From positions 93,210 through 157,209 of the forward strand of contig SVDU01000009.1 in NCBI GenBank assembly GCA_015057705.1: 64,000 bases of DNA. The letters run 5' to 3'. Positions 26,283-35,619 of the stretch are shown in pieces. Under the pieces are notes generated by a model. It ran no database searches. It had not been told where the DNA came from and was given only the letters and a program-made list of their open reading frames with translations. The DNA comes from Paenibacillaceae bacterium (GTDB lineage: Bacteria > Bacillota > Clostridia > Lachnospirales > Lachnospiraceae). Numbering within the stretch: the first letter of the stretch is position 1; each line of letters starts with the position of its first letter. A program made the position numbers and the translations under genes.

Positions 26283-26311
26283 ATTGTACATTATTCGACA
26301 AAAAAATGCAA
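26283..26311 (-). promoter_or_regulatory. Predicted promoter of the AOR gene
   Basis: Minus strand TTGCAT (26306-26311), 17-base spacer, TACAAT (26283-26288). The predicted start, near 26276, coincides with the first base of P1 of the riboswitch, which supports both calls. Confidence 0.65.
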
Positions 26312-26392
26312 TTAGTTTTTAATTTGTTGATTTTTTAACAAATATTTCTATTTATAAACAATATTTTTTGTACACTTTTTAATTTCATTTTT

Positions 26393-26833
26393 TTAATCTG
26401 TCTGACTGATTTGTTCGCCGATTTGTATTTTTCCTGACTTTTTAACTTTTCCGAAGCTTATTCCCGTGGTTAATACACATGGGCGATCCGTCTGTTTCAG
26501 TATACATTCAGGAAAGCAGCGTTTTGTATATGACCCTATTTCTATGGCTGCATGATCAATAATTAGAATATCGCCTTCATTCAGCCGGGTATAGTCGATC
26601 CCCTTGGTCACAATATTTTCCTGAAATTTCTGGAAACACAAACCTTCTTTTTCCTGTTTTCTAATCCACTGTTTTGATTTGTCCGAAATAAGAGCTATCT
26701 GCCTGTCTCCTCCTAAAGCATGGCAATCCCCAACAATTCCTTTACCCGCTTCAAGCTCTACGAATGTTACACTTTCAAATGGCTGACCTTTTTTTCTTTG
26801 TATCTGAAGTGATTCTACATATCCTGACTGCAA
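26393..26833 (-). CDS. MOSC-domain protein
   Basis: A 146-residue single MOSC domain (GIVGDCHALGGDRQIALIS near the N-terminus; the conserved cysteine region is IGSYTKRCFPECILKQTDRPC). MOSC domains bind sulfur-bearing molybdopterin and are thought to act in sulfur or cofactor transfer to molybdenum and tungsten enzymes. It lies 12 bases after the moeA/PBP gene and before the AOR riboswitch, so it probably handles cofactor for the AOR. A second MOSC domain occurs in the MogA fusion at 32383-33327. Confidence 0.9.
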   Translation of the reverse strand: MQSGYVESLQIQRKKGQPFESVTFVELEAGKGIVGDCHALGGDRQIALISDKSKQWIRKQEKEGLCFQKFQENIVTKGIDYTRLNEGDILIIDHAAIEIGSYTKRCFPECILKQTDRPCVLTTGISFGKVKKSGKIQIGEQISQTD

Positions 26834-26845
26834 TTTTATACCCCG

Positions 26846-28768
26846 TTATTCTTGAAATTTTTCATCTAAATAGTATATGTTTCCCGCCTCATCATACTGG
26901 TAACCTCCGGCATTTGCCAAGCGTGTATGAAGCTCACTACTCTTTAATACTTCAATAAATGCTTTGATTTCAGGAAACTTCAGATATTTTACCGGAACAG
27001 CGAAATCATATTCCTCCTGCCCGACTTCTATGAAATCCAGCTGCATAGCCTTTGCTGCCGCGAATATCCCCATGGCTGCATCTGCACTGTTCCCCGCAAC
27101 AAGAGCCGCCACAGCCATATGGGTGGCTGCCTCTCTGTCGTAGCCAGTAATCTCAGAGGCGTCCATGCCAGCCTGCTTCAGTTTATAATCAAACAATACT
27201 CTTGTTCCTGCACCTCTCTGCCGGTTCACAAACCTGCATTGTTTTAAGTCTGCTATTCCTTTCAAGTTCAATGGATTTCCTTTTTGCACAATGAGTCCCT
27301 GAATGCGTTTAACCCCTTTAATCAACGCCATGGGTTCTTCAAACATTCTTTTTATATAAGGTATATTATATTTACCAGAGGCTTCATCCAGAAGATGGAC
27401 AGGTACGATATGCGCTTCTCCTCTTTTTAGTGCCATTAATCCCCCCATACTTCCAATATGAGTACTGGACAGATATACACCCGGATAATGTAATGCCATA
27501 AGATCAGCAGCCAGGTCAAGAAGCAGGTCATGGCTGCCAATGCAGACAACCGTATGTCTTATTTCCTGCAGGCTTCTGTACAATTCAACTCTGACCGTTT
27601 CTCCGGCTTCGATTCCTTCACAATTCTGTTCAATCACGCAGAAACCGTCGGCACGCACAAGGCTCATGGCTGCGCCTGCCCCTCTGGCAAGGGGGGAAGC
27701 TACCAGTTTATCACCTACCTGTCCCACTTTTACCCTTACGTATTCTTTATGCTTTAGAGAAGATATCATTCTCTTTGACAGCACTGCCTCTTCCACATTA
27801 TTATCACAGTAGGTTTCTCCTGTTAACAATGCCAGTACCGGCTTAACAAAATTTTCAAAATCAATATAAGCAGAAACCGGATAACCGGGAAGACCGATCA
27901 CCGGTTTTCCTTTTACGACAGCCAGTATTACCGGTTTTCCGGGCTTAATTGCAACCCCATGCACCAACACTTCCCCCAGTTCCCTTAAAATATGCACGGT
28001 ATAATCTTCTGTCCCCGCACTGGAACCAGCATTGATTATTACCATATCGTAGCTGTCCAGTGCTTTTGAAACCGCCGCTTTTATTTTATTGTAGTCATCC
28101 GGGGTAGGCGGAAAACGGTCTGCTAATCCTCCATACGAGGTTACCATTGCCTCAAACATTCTGGAATTTGATTCAATAATTTCTCCTGCTTCCGGCGTTT
28201 TGGTTGGTTCTATAATTTCAGTTCCGGTAGGAAAGATTGCTGCTTTTGGCTGCTTCACCACCATGATTTTAATAATTCCGCCGGAAAATAATACGCCTAT
28301 GTCAATCGGTCGTATTTTGTGCATGCTGGGCAGCAGCATCTCTCCGGATACGATATCTTCGCCAATGGGTCTGATATGCTGCCAGGCTGTTGCTGACTCC
28401 AGAATTTTAACAGTTCTTTCGTCAATTTCAATTACGTCCTCTGCCATGATTACTGCGTCATAAGGAAAATTAACAGGATCTCCGGTATCAACCACAACGA
28501 AATCCTTATTCTTTTCTAAAATAAGAGGCGTCCTTTCCGAGGCGCCCTTTGTTTTTTCTGTTATTACCGCTATCCCATCCATGGCTGCAGCATTAAAAAG
28601 AGGTGACGAGCACCTTGCATAAACAGCCTCTTTTGTTATCCGGCCCAGACTTTTTTCTACCGGAATTTCCTCATATTGCATTTTTACTATATCTTTCAGC
28701 GCTTTTTTATAAATGTCCAGCGCTTCATTTACAGGTGTATTATTTAAATATAGATTTCTGTTTGCCAT
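26846..28768 (-). CDS. MoeA-type metal insertase fused to a periplasmic-binding-like domain
   Basis: About 640 residues. The first ~400 are MoeA (AAMDGIAVITEKTKG, NAGSSAGTEDYTVHIL, GVAIKPGKPVILAVVKGKPVIGLPGYPVSA), which inserts molybdenum or tungsten into molybdopterin. The last ~220 form a substrate-binding-like domain (QRGAGTRVLFDYKLKQ, AVAALVAGNSADAAMGI). This fusion is known in bacteria and archaea and the extra domain may sense or hold metal oxyanion. ATG 28768 has AGAAAGG upstream. A second, unfused MoeA lies directly upstream, a pairing typical of tungsten users. Confidence 0.92.
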   Translation of the reverse strand: MANRNLYLNNTPVNEALDIYKKALKDIVKMQYEEIPVEKSLGRITKEAVYARCSSPLFNAAAMDGIAVITEKTKGASERTPLILEKNKDFVVVDTGDPVNFPYDAVIMAEDVIEIDERTVKILESATAWQHIRPIGEDIVSGEMLLPSMHKIRPIDIGVLFSGGIIKIMVVKQPKAAIFPTGTEIIEPTKTPEAGEIIESNSRMFEAMVTSYGGLADRFPPTPDDYNKIKAAVSKALDSYDMVIINAGSSAGTEDYTVHILRELGEVLVHGVAIKPGKPVILAVVKGKPVIGLPGYPVSAYIDFENFVKPVLALLTGETYCDNNVEEAVLSKRMISSLKHKEYVRVKVGQVGDKLVASPLARGAGAAMSLVRADGFCVIEQNCEGIEAGETVRVELYRSLQEIRHTVVCIGSHDLLLDLAADLMALHYPGVYLSSTHIGSMGGLMALKRGEAHIVPVHLLDEASGKYNIPYIKRMFEEPMALIKGVKRIQGLIVQKGNPLNLKGIADLKQCRFVNRQRGAGTRVLFDYKLKQAGMDASEITGYDREAATHMAVAALVAGNSADAAMGIFAAAKAMQLDFIEVGQEEYDFAVPVKYLKFPEIKAFIEVLKSSELHTRLANAGGYQYDEAGNIYYLDEKFQE

Positions 28769-28819
28769 AGCTTCTATGCCTTTCTGCTTTATCCCGGAAA
28801 TCCTGACTATCATGTGATT

Positions 28820-30049
28820 TTATATATAAAACACTTCAACAATTTCGTCTTTTTTAAGTCCTTCTTTATTCTCCTCAATTAAAATATAGCCATCAGCTCT
28901 TGTCATGGTCGTAATAAGGCCCGACTTTCCGAAAACCGGTTCTGCATGTATTTCATTTTCCTGCCTGATCAGTTTAACAAGCTGGCAGGTCATTTTTCCA
29001 GGGGCTCCTGCCAGATTTGACGTGATGCGGGCAAATAAAGAACTGTCTGCAGGTTGATCTGTCAAATACTTCCAAACCCATATAACCAACAGTTCAAAAA
29101 CCAGCATGGCTGCTACCGGATGACCAGGAAGTCCTGCCAAAAGTGTACGGCTGTTTTCATCATATCCTACAATCGTTGGCTTTCCCGGTTTTAATGCTAA
29201 TCCATGAATGAATGAACCTTCACTTGCCACTTCGTCAATGATATCATTGGTTGCATCCTTTTTTCCCTGGGAACTGCCACCTGATATGACAACCACATCA
29301 CTCACCTGTATTGCCTGCATCACGGCTTCTTTTAACTTCTGTTCGTCATCCTTTTGTACCACTGTATTCAGCACTGTAAGGCCGTGTTTTTGTGCCTGGG
29401 CACAAAGTGAATAGGAATTAATATCTCTTATTTCCCCCGGAGACGGTGTGTTATGAGGGGGAACCAGTTCATCCCCTGTGGATATAATGGTAATCTCCCA
29501 TGGTTTAAAAACCACAACCTCTGTAATACCCAGGCTTGCCATAGCTCCAATTTCCTGGGGACGGATCCTGGTTCCTTTCTTTATCACTATTTCTCCCTGC
29601 TCTATGTCTTCACCTGCTAAAACCACATTTTTCCCATAGGAAACCGGACTGTAAACGGCAATATGACTGCTGTCAAAGGCTTCACAGTATTCAACCATTA
29701 CCACTGCATCTGCTCCAGGAGGAATCATTCCGCCGGTTGGCACATAAGCACATTCCCCGGCATGTATCTCTTTCAGGGCTGGAGAACCCATGTTAATTTC
29801 ATCCACACATTCCAAAAAAACCGGCAGATTCTCTGATGATCCGGCGGTATCACCGGATATAACAGCATATCCGTCTACTACAGACCGGTGAAAGGCCGGT
29901 ACCGGTTCCCTGGAAATAATGTCACTGGCTAATATATATCCCTGGGATTCAAGTAATTTTCTGCGTTCTGTCTTAATCAGCTTATTCTGCATGATGCTTA
30001 CTGTCTTATCCCTTGCTGAAGCTATGGTATCTACCTTTAATAATTTCAT
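28820..30049 (-). CDS. moeA: Molybdopterin molybdenumtransferase MoeA (tungsten/molybdenum insertase)
   Basis: About 410 residues with all MoeA landmarks: FHRSVVDGYAVISGDTAG, PTGGMIPPGADAVVMVEY, ISGGSSQGKKDATNDIID and GLALKPGKPTIVGYD. It inserts the oxyanion into adenylated molybdopterin in the cytoplasm. ATG 30049 follows AGGAAAGGC; the longer frame to 30175 would overlap the tupC gene. It lies directly between the tungstate ATPase and the second MoeA, so tungsten is the likely metal for at least one of the two. Confidence 0.92.
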   Translation of the reverse strand: MKLLKVDTIASARDKTVSIMQNKLIKTERRKLLESQGYILASDIISREPVPAFHRSVVDGYAVISGDTAGSSENLPVFLECVDEINMGSPALKEIHAGECAYVPTGGMIPPGADAVVMVEYCEAFDSSHIAVYSPVSYGKNVVLAGEDIEQGEIVIKKGTRIRPQEIGAMASLGITEVVVFKPWEITIISTGDELVPPHNTPSPGEIRDINSYSLCAQAQKHGLTVLNTVVQKDDEQKLKEAVMQAIQVSDVVVISGGSSQGKKDATNDIIDEVASEGSFIHGLALKPGKPTIVGYDENSRTLLAGLPGHPVAAMLVFELLVIWVWKYLTDQPADSSLFARITSNLAGAPGKMTCQLVKLIRQENEIHAEPVFGKSGLITTMTRADGYILIEENKEGLKKDEIVEVFYI

Positions 30050-30071
30050 TCTTATTATTGCCTTTCCTGAT

Positions 30072-30758
30072 TCAGTTTCCAATCGTGTATTTTGACAAAT
30101 ATTGTCTGATAACAGGATTATCAGTATTAAGTAAGATCTCATCCGGAGTTCCTGATGAGAGAATACTTCCTGCATCCATAAAGTGAATGCATTGACACAG
30201 CTTATAAATATGTGTCAGCTGATGGCTTACAATGATCCATGTAGCCGGTTTTTTTGACTGAATTTCAAAAATTATCTGCTCAAACAGTACGACACTGTCC
30301 GGATCCATATTGGCCATGGTTTCATCAATAAAAATCACTTCTGGCTCAAAGATCAATGCTCTTGCTAATGAAAGCTTCTGGCGTTCTCCGCTTGAGAGGC
30401 TTGGCGCATATTGTTTCTCTTTGCCAGAAAGCCCGCACCTGTCTATCCATTCCATGATTATTTCTTTCTTAATAACCTGCTTCCTTATCTTTAATGGATA
30501 AGTCAGATTATTATATACCGTATCATGAAGCATATAGGGTCTTGGCGCTGTAATCACAATATCCCGCTTCGTTAATGTACCAAAATCCATAACACCCGCA
30601 TCGGGCTTTAACAACCCCGTCATCAGTTTAATCAGTGTAGACTTGCCGCTTCCATTATTTCCTATAATACCATGTATTTTTTTCTCTTCCAGACATAAAT
30701 CTTTAACACTTAACTGAAAGTCACCTATTTTTTTTTCCAGCTTAATTATTTTCAACAT
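30072..30758 (-). CDS. tupC: Tungstate ABC transporter ATP-binding protein TupC
   Basis: A 228-residue ABC ATPase with Walker A GNNGSGKST, signature LSSGERQKLSLARAL and Walker B VIFIDETM, followed by a switch His in VSHQLTH. It powers the TupB permease, whose gene it overlaps by 17 bases. It is shorter than ModC and lacks a C-terminal molybdate-binding domain, as expected for TupC. In a tungsten-cofactor operon the tungstate role is well supported. Confidence 0.92.
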   Translation of the reverse strand: MLKIIKLEKKIGDFQLSVKDLCLEEKKIHGIIGNNGSGKSTLIKLMTGLLKPDAGVMDFGTLTKRDIVITAPRPYMLHDTVYNNLTYPLKIRKQVIKKEIIMEWIDRCGLSGKEKQYAPSLSSGERQKLSLARALIFEPEVIFIDETMANMDPDSVVLFEQIIFEIQSKKPATWIIVSHQLTHIYKLCQCIHFMDAGSILSSGTPDEILLNTDNPVIRQYLSKYTIGN

Positions 30759-31428
30759 TCTCTTCGTACCTTCTGAGAAAATCTACAAAACATTGGATTG
30801 TAAAAGAAATTATAAGCAGAACAAAACCCAAAGTAATTGCTTCACCAAAATCGCCTTTATTTCTCATTAATGATATTGCAGTTGTCATAGTCCTTGTCTT
30901 ATACTTTATATTACCGCCTACAATCATTACAGCACCTACCTCGCTGATGGAACGTCCAAAACCGGTTATAAGGATGAAATAAATGTCATTTTTTATTTCC
31001 TTTATCACAAGCAGAAATGTCTGCCACCGGTCAGCACCCATGCTTATTGCGAAGTTTCTTATCTGAGGCGCCATATTTTTACAGGACGTGTAAACCATCC
31101 CGCTGATTATTGGGGCAATGATTAATGTCTGTACAATGACCATCGCCGGGAAAGTGAATAATAACTCCCATCTGCCCAAGGGCCCTCTTCTCATTAAAAG
31201 CAGATAAACTGCTAAACCTGCGACCACGGGCGGAAATCCCATTAAAGTCCGGTTTATTCTGATAATCACCTTTTTACCGAAGAAGTCAACCCGTTCCAAG
31301 AACATACCAAACGGGACACCAAGTAAGGCAGAGATAAATGTAGAGACAATCCCCAGTTTCATTGTCAGTAGGATAATATCTATGATTTCCTGATTTATTT
31401 CAATGCCCATACTTGTCCAAAACTGCAT
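30742..31428 (-). CDS. tupB: Tungstate ABC transporter permease TupB
   Basis: A 228-residue membrane protein with five or six helices (IILLTMKLGIVSTFISALLGVPFGMFL at the start) and an EAA-like loop (NFAISMGADRWQTFLLVIKEIKNDIYFIL). It forms the membrane channel for tungstate with TupC and receives substrate from TupA, encoded 16 bases upstream. GGAG precedes ATG 31428. The ORF end overlaps tupC, indicating coupled translation. Confidence 0.92.
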   Translation of the reverse strand: MQFWTSMGIEINQEIIDIILLTMKLGIVSTFISALLGVPFGMFLERVDFFGKKVIIRINRTLMGFPPVVAGLAVYLLLMRRGPLGRWELLFTFPAMVIVQTLIIAPIISGMVYTSCKNMAPQIRNFAISMGADRWQTFLLVIKEIKNDIYFILITGFGRSISEVGAVMIVGGNIKYKTRTMTTAISLMRNKGDFGEAITLGFVLLIISFTIQCFVDFLRRYEENVENN

Positions 31429-31444
31429 TCATGCAGACTCCTCT

Positions 31445-32341
31445 TTATTTATTTGCTGCCGCGTCAGGAGTAAATAAAGATTCTCCATACTCTTTTACAC
31501 CAAAATCTCCGATGAGCTTCTGGGTATCATCTGAAAGTATCCAGTTAATGAAATCCTGTGCGCCTTCTGCATTGATTTTTGAACTCTTTTCCGGATTTAC
31601 CCCGATTACACCGTAATAATTGAGAAGCTGTTTATCCTTTTCACATACAATATCCATAGCTGTCTTTGATTTAGTGGCTAACCAGGTCGCCCTGTCTGAA
31701 AGCGTATAGGCATTTTTTTCTTCTGCCATCAGCAGGGTAGCCCCCATTCCCTGACCTGCACTGATATAATTAGGATTATCCGCAGGTGTTATATTCAGAT
31801 TTTTCCAGATAGAAAGTTCCTTTGTATGGGTACCGGAGTCATCTCCGCGGGATACGAAGGCCTCCTTATTATCAAATATAGTACGAAAGGTCTCTTCTGC
31901 ATTATTATTTTTTTCTATTTCACCCTTCGGTCCCACAACCACAAAATCATTATACATGACATCAAAACGTTTTAAACCATGTCCAGCCTGTATGAATGCT
32001 TCTTCCTTTGCTTTTGCATGCACAAGCAGTACATCCGCTTCTCCGTTCTCTCCCATCTTTAAGGCTTCTCCTGTACCGACGGCTATGGTATCCACTTCCC
32101 ATCCTGTTTTTTGGGTAAAATCAGGCAGTAATTCATCCAGAAGCCCTGAATCCTGTGTACTGGTAGTTGTTGCCAAAATTATCTTACCCTTTTTGGATGT
32201 TACAGAAGCTGTTGTTTCAGCAGAATTGTTTTTTGTTGTACTCTCTGCAACAGTGTTTTCCTGTTTTACAGAATTACTGCATGCTGATAATACAGTGCCT
32301 AATAAGATGCAGGAAAAAATTAAATTAATTTTCTTTTTCAT
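31445..32341 (-). CDS. tupA: Tungstate-binding lipoprotein TupA
   Basis: A 298-residue binding protein. It has a lipoprotein signal (TVLSAC lipobox, Cys ~21), a Ser/Thr-rich linker, and a mature start IILATTTSTQDSGLLDELLPDF. The TTTSTxDSGLLD segment is characteristic of TupA and distinguishes it from ModA and WtpA. It captures tungstate outside the membrane with very high affinity in studied members. It is first of the tupABC set and follows the MOSC/MogA fusion gene by 41 bases. Confidence 0.95.
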   Translation of the reverse strand: MKKKINLIFSCILLGTVLSACSNSVKQENTVAESTTKNNSAETTASVTSKKGKIILATTTSTQDSGLLDELLPDFTQKTGWEVDTIAVGTGEALKMGENGEADVLLVHAKAKEEAFIQAGHGLKRFDVMYNDFVVVGPKGEIEKNNNAEETFRTIFDNKEAFVSRGDDSGTHTKELSIWKNLNITPADNPNYISAGQGMGATLLMAEEKNAYTLSDRATWLATKSKTAMDIVCEKDKQLLNYYGVIGVNPEKSSKINAEGAQDFINWILSDDTQKLIGDFGVKEYGESLFTPDAAANK

Positions 32342-32382
32342 CCATTTAATCCCCTTTTTTGCTTATATATGGGCTACTGTTC

Positions 32383-33327
32383 TTATCTTGCACAATTGTT
32401 AGCAGTTCCAATCAGGATCTTCAGACCGTGGTCAAGTTCAGTAATAACATAGGTAAGGCATTCTTCCACCGCTTTCGGACTTCCTGGCAGATTGAGTATT
32501 AATGTGGATTTTCGGATACCGCAGGCTGCTCTTGATAACATAGACCGCTTTGTCATCTGCAGGCTGTAGGCACGCATAGCCTCCGGTATTCCGGGAACCA
32601 TACGTTCAACGACTTTTTGAGTTGCCTCCGGCATACAGTCTCTTTGAGAGAAACCGGTTCCACCGGTGGTTAATATAAGATCTGCTGTATGATTGTCACA
32701 GATATATTTCATCTCGTCGCATAACATGGTCATATCATCTGGAAGAATGGTCTGGTGAACAACTTCATATCCATATTCTTTCACAATTCTGCAAATAACG
32801 GGTCCGCTTATATCCTCTCTTTCTCCTGCAAATCCGGAGTCGCTGGAGGTTATCACCGCCACCCGCAATTTATCAGTTTCCGTTTTCACCGCCGTAGCTT
32901 CCAATACGACCATATCATCCCCTTCCCGAATGATACCACCTGACAATACACGGGCAAATACCCCCTCTCTGGGCATAATGCAATCTCCCATTTTGTGATA
33001 GATTTCACATCCGGTATGGCATTCTTTTCCAATCTGGGTAAGTTCTAAAAGAACGTCATTGCATTGAAATCTGGTGCCTACCGGCAGGGAACGGAAATCA
33101 ATTCCTTCCACGATAAGATTTTCACCAAATGCGCCTTCTGCCACTTCTGCTCCCCGGTCCTTAAATGCTTCAATCTTATCATTGGACAGAAGACTGACCT
33201 GTCTGTGCCATTTTCCAGCATGAGCATCTCCATTTATTCCATATTCCTTAATAAATTCTGCCATATGGACATTTTTCTTTTGTGTTCCTTTTTTTTCACT
33301 GATGCAGACTGCGATTATTTTTCCCAT
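32383..33327 (-). CDS. MOSC domain fused to MogA/MoaB-type molybdopterin adenylyltransferase
   Basis: A 314-residue two-domain protein. Residues 1-~145 are MOSC (GDAHAGKWHRQVSLLS, cysteine region KECHTGCEIYHKMGDC). Residues ~155-314 are MogA/MoaB (RVAVITSSDSGFAGEREDISGP, TTGGTGFSQRDCMPEAT, LNLPGSPKAVEECL), which adenylates molybdopterin before metal insertion by MoeA. Joining the two would place cofactor activation beside a cofactor carrier. It lies between moaA and tupA. TAGGAGG precedes ATG 33327 at a rather long distance. Confidence 0.92.
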   Translation of the reverse strand: MGKIIAVCISEKKGTQKKNVHMAEFIKEYGINGDAHAGKWHRQVSLLSNDKIEAFKDRGAEVAEGAFGENLIVEGIDFRSLPVGTRFQCNDVLLELTQIGKECHTGCEIYHKMGDCIMPREGVFARVLSGGIIREGDDMVVLEATAVKTETDKLRVAVITSSDSGFAGEREDISGPVICRIVKEYGYEVVHQTILPDDMTMLCDEMKYICDNHTADLILTTGGTGFSQRDCMPEATQKVVERMVPGIPEAMRAYSLQMTKRSMLSRAACGIRKSTLILNLPGSPKAVEECLTYVITELDHGLKILIGTANNCAR

Positions 33328-33340
33328 AAGTATTCTTTTC

Positions 33341-34321
33341 TTATCCTCCTATTTTTGACATACCATCAAGTTCTAATGTTCCCTGGGGATTATCCCCTTT
33401 AAAGTTGTGGCTGACTGGCTTTTCATAAATCGTCTGCTCAATCATCTGTTCCAGAAAAGAATCCTCTTTATTGCTTCTTAAAACTTCTTTTAAGTCCGTT
33501 CCATGTTCATATTGCAGGCAGGTTTTTAAATAACCATCGGAAGTAAGCCTTACCCGGTTGCATTCATTGCAGAATTTATGGGAAATCGCACTGATAAAAC
33601 CAATATTCCCCTCAAATCCGGATACTGAATAATAATGGGCCGGTCCGTTTCCAAGTACAGAATCAACTGGTTCTAATAGTCCATAGGATTCTTTCAGAAT
33701 TGCAATGATGTCCTCTTCACTATAATAAGAGTAGTTTTTTCCAAGCCCGATGGGCATCATTTCTATAAAACGGACACCCAGTCTGGAATTCTTTGCCAGA
33801 CCGGCAATCTTTATAATATCTTTTTCATCTGTATCGAGAACCGGAACACAATTTAATTTTACTTTTAGTTTCGGATAATTTAGCGCATCCTGTATTGATG
33901 AAAGCACCTCATTTAAAGCATCTTTTCTTGTGATCTGCTCATATTTTGAAGGATTCAGCGTATCAAGGCTGATATTAACCCCATCTAATCCGGCTGCCGC
34001 AAGATCAGGAAGATATTCTCCCAGTAACAGACCGTTGGTTGTTAAGGTAACGTTTTTCATTCCAACCTGTGATTTCATCTGTCCAATGAGAAATGCAACA
34101 TCTTTTCTTACCAGCGGCTCGCCCCCTGTTATCTTTACTTTATCAATTCCAAGCTTTAAAAAGCATCTGCAAAGCCTGAGAATTTCATCAAAGGTCAGTA
34201 TCTCTTTATGGGATAAAGATGGAACGCCCTCCTCTGGCATACAATAAATACAGCGAAGATTGCATCTGTCTGTTACTGAAATCCGAATATAATCAATCTT
34301 TCTATCCCACTTGTCAATCAT
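33341..34321 (-). CDS. moaA: GTP 3',8-cyclase MoaA
   Basis: A 326-residue radical-SAM enzyme with the N-terminal cluster CNLRCIYC (CxxxCxxC), [10 protein letters not shown], and the C-terminal cluster cysteines [20 protein letters not shown]. It ends in Gly-Gly, as active MoaA does. It converts GTP to the cyclic precursor used by MoaC, whose gene overlaps it by four bases (ATGA). It is part of the tungsten-cofactor operon. Confidence 0.96.
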   Translation of the reverse strand: MIDKWDRKIDYIRISVTDRCNLRCIYCMPEEGVPSLSHKEILTFDEILRLCRCFLKLGIDKVKITGGEPLVRKDVAFLIGQMKSQVGMKNVTLTTNGLLLGEYLPDLAAAGLDGVNISLDTLNPSKYEQITRKDALNEVLSSIQDALNYPKLKVKLNCVPVLDTDEKDIIKIAGLAKNSRLGVRFIEMMPIGLGKNYSYYSEEDIIAILKESYGLLEPVDSVLGNGPAHYYSVSGFEGNIGFISAISHKFCNECNRVRLTSDGYLKTCLQYEHGTDLKEVLRSNKEDSFLEQMIEQTIYEKPVSHNFKGDNPQGTLELDGMSKIGG

Positions 34322-34806
34322 CCCATGTCCTTTCCGTTGAAAATATCTCCGCTTTTTCCTCCACTCTTTTTCTCAAGAAAAATATCCGTTATCTCCATAT
34401 TCTTATCAATTGCTTTGCACATATCATAAACGGTAAGCAGAGTTACTGTAACTCCGGTGAGAGCCTCCATCTCAACGCCGGTTTTTCCTTCCGACTTAAC
34501 CAGGCAGACCGCTTTAATACTCCCTGTTTCTCTGCATACTTCAAAGTCTATCTGACATTTGTTTATAGCAAGCGGATGACACATAGGGATAAGAGAAGAG
34601 GTGTTTTTTACCGCCATGATTCCTGCTACCCTGGCTACCCCAAGAACATCTCCCTTTTTCACAGTATGACTTAAAACGGCCTCCATAACCTCTGAATTAA
34701 CAATGATCTTACCTTTTGCAACTGCTGTACGCACAGTGATATCCTTCTTTGATACATCAACCATAATTGCATTGCCATGGTCATCAAAGTGTGTCAATTC
34801 TCCCAT
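34318..34806 (-). CDS. moaC: Cyclic pyranopterin monophosphate synthase MoaC
   Basis: A 162-residue MoaC with [16 protein letters not shown] at the N-terminus and the active-site regions [16 protein letters not shown] and [26 protein letters not shown]. It makes cyclic pyranopterin monophosphate from the MoaA product. AGGTGGT lies before ATG 34806. It is the first gene of the block, about 126 bases after a strong predicted promoter. Confidence 0.96.
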   Translation of the reverse strand: MGELTHFDDHGNAIMVDVSKKDITVRTAVAKGKIIVNSEVMEAVLSHTVKKGDVLGVARVAGIMAVKNTSSLIPMCHPLAINKCQIDFEVCRETGSIKAVCLVKSEGKTGVEMEALTGVTVTLLTVYDMCKAIDKNMEITDIFLEKKSGGKSGDIFNGKDMG

Positions 34807-34938
34807 AATATTACCACCTCATCTTCCGGACTTATAAAATAGTCGTAAATTAGTAAAGTTTCAAACGCTGTACCGCCTGATGATATTAAGAAAATTGCAT
34901 CGTTTTATTTTTAAAAGCAATAGGCAATTTATGAAATA

Positions 34939-34967
34939 AATATATAATATAAAGATTATTTTGTCAA
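34939..34967 (-). promoter_or_regulatory. Predicted promoter of the tungsten-cofactor operon
   Basis: Minus strand TTGACA (34962-34967), 17-base spacer, TATATT (34939-34944). It lies upstream of moaC and gives a leader of about 126 bases with no riboswitch motif I can recognise. The rest of the 34807-35124 gap is AT-rich with no gene. Confidence 0.65.
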
Positions 34968-35124
34968 TATTAATTATTTTATGTGTCGCTTATTCGTTTT
35001 TTTTGTCACATATTGCTAATTTAGTTTTTATGTTAATCTTTTTTACTATATTGATTCACTTCTTACAAGAATAGGAATTCTTGACACGATCCCGCTGCCT
35101 ATGGGTGTTTTTGCCAGTTCTTTC

Positions 35125-35436
35125 TTATAGGTAAGAATACTCCAAAAATACTTTCTTATCAAATCCGCCGCGATGTATCAACTTTTCCACCCTCTTTCCT
35201 TCCAGCTCCTCTATGCTGTATCCCCGTGCTCTGCAAATTGCATACAAAACTTCCAGAACATCAGCCATTTCCTCCAGGCTTTTGTCTGCCTGATACTCAT
35301 GTACTTCTTCAAAAAGTTTTTCATCCAGAGCAGCAAGATATTCCTCCTCTGACAGTATATGATATTTTGCCTTGCGTCCACTATTTTCAATTATATCCGG
35401 AATCTTATCTCTTACCAGTTTATTGTGATCAACCAT
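35125..35436 (-). CDS. MazG-like nucleotide pyrophosphohydrolase
   Basis: A 103-residue all-alpha hydrolase of the phosphoribosyl-ATP pyrophosphohydrolase-like group. The metal-binding acids are seen in KLFEEVHEYQADKSLEEMADVLEVLYAICRARG (the ExxE...ExxD pattern). The N-terminus NKLVRDKIPDIIENSG is typical of this family. Such proteins are thought to remove unwanted nucleotides, but the substrate is unknown. It appears to be a single gene; no his genes are near. Confidence 0.88.
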   Translation of the reverse strand: MVDHNKLVRDKIPDIIENSGRKAKYHILSEEEYLAALDEKLFEEVHEYQADKSLEEMADVLEVLYAICRARGYSIEELEGKRVEKLIHRGGFDKKVFLEYSYL

Positions 35437-35507
35437 ATGTTTGTACCTTCCTTTATTATTTCGCCTCTTAAATACTCTTATTATACTATCAAAACTTTTT
35501 CATGGAA

Positions 35508-35566
35508 AAGAAAAAACCGCTGCCACATAAGTAGTCTGTAACATGACCCTCATATAACAGTGGTTT
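35508..35566 (-). terminator. Probable terminator after the Mrp gene
   Basis: On the minus strand AAACCACTG (35558-35566) pairs with CAGCGGTTT (35514-35522) across a long loop and is followed by a TTTTTTCTTTTCC tract. It lies about 55 bases beyond the Mrp stop. Confidence 0.5.
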
Positions 35567-35619
35567 ATTTTTAACTGATATACTGTTTTAAACTGTTTGC
35601 TCTGTTTTAACTGTTATAC

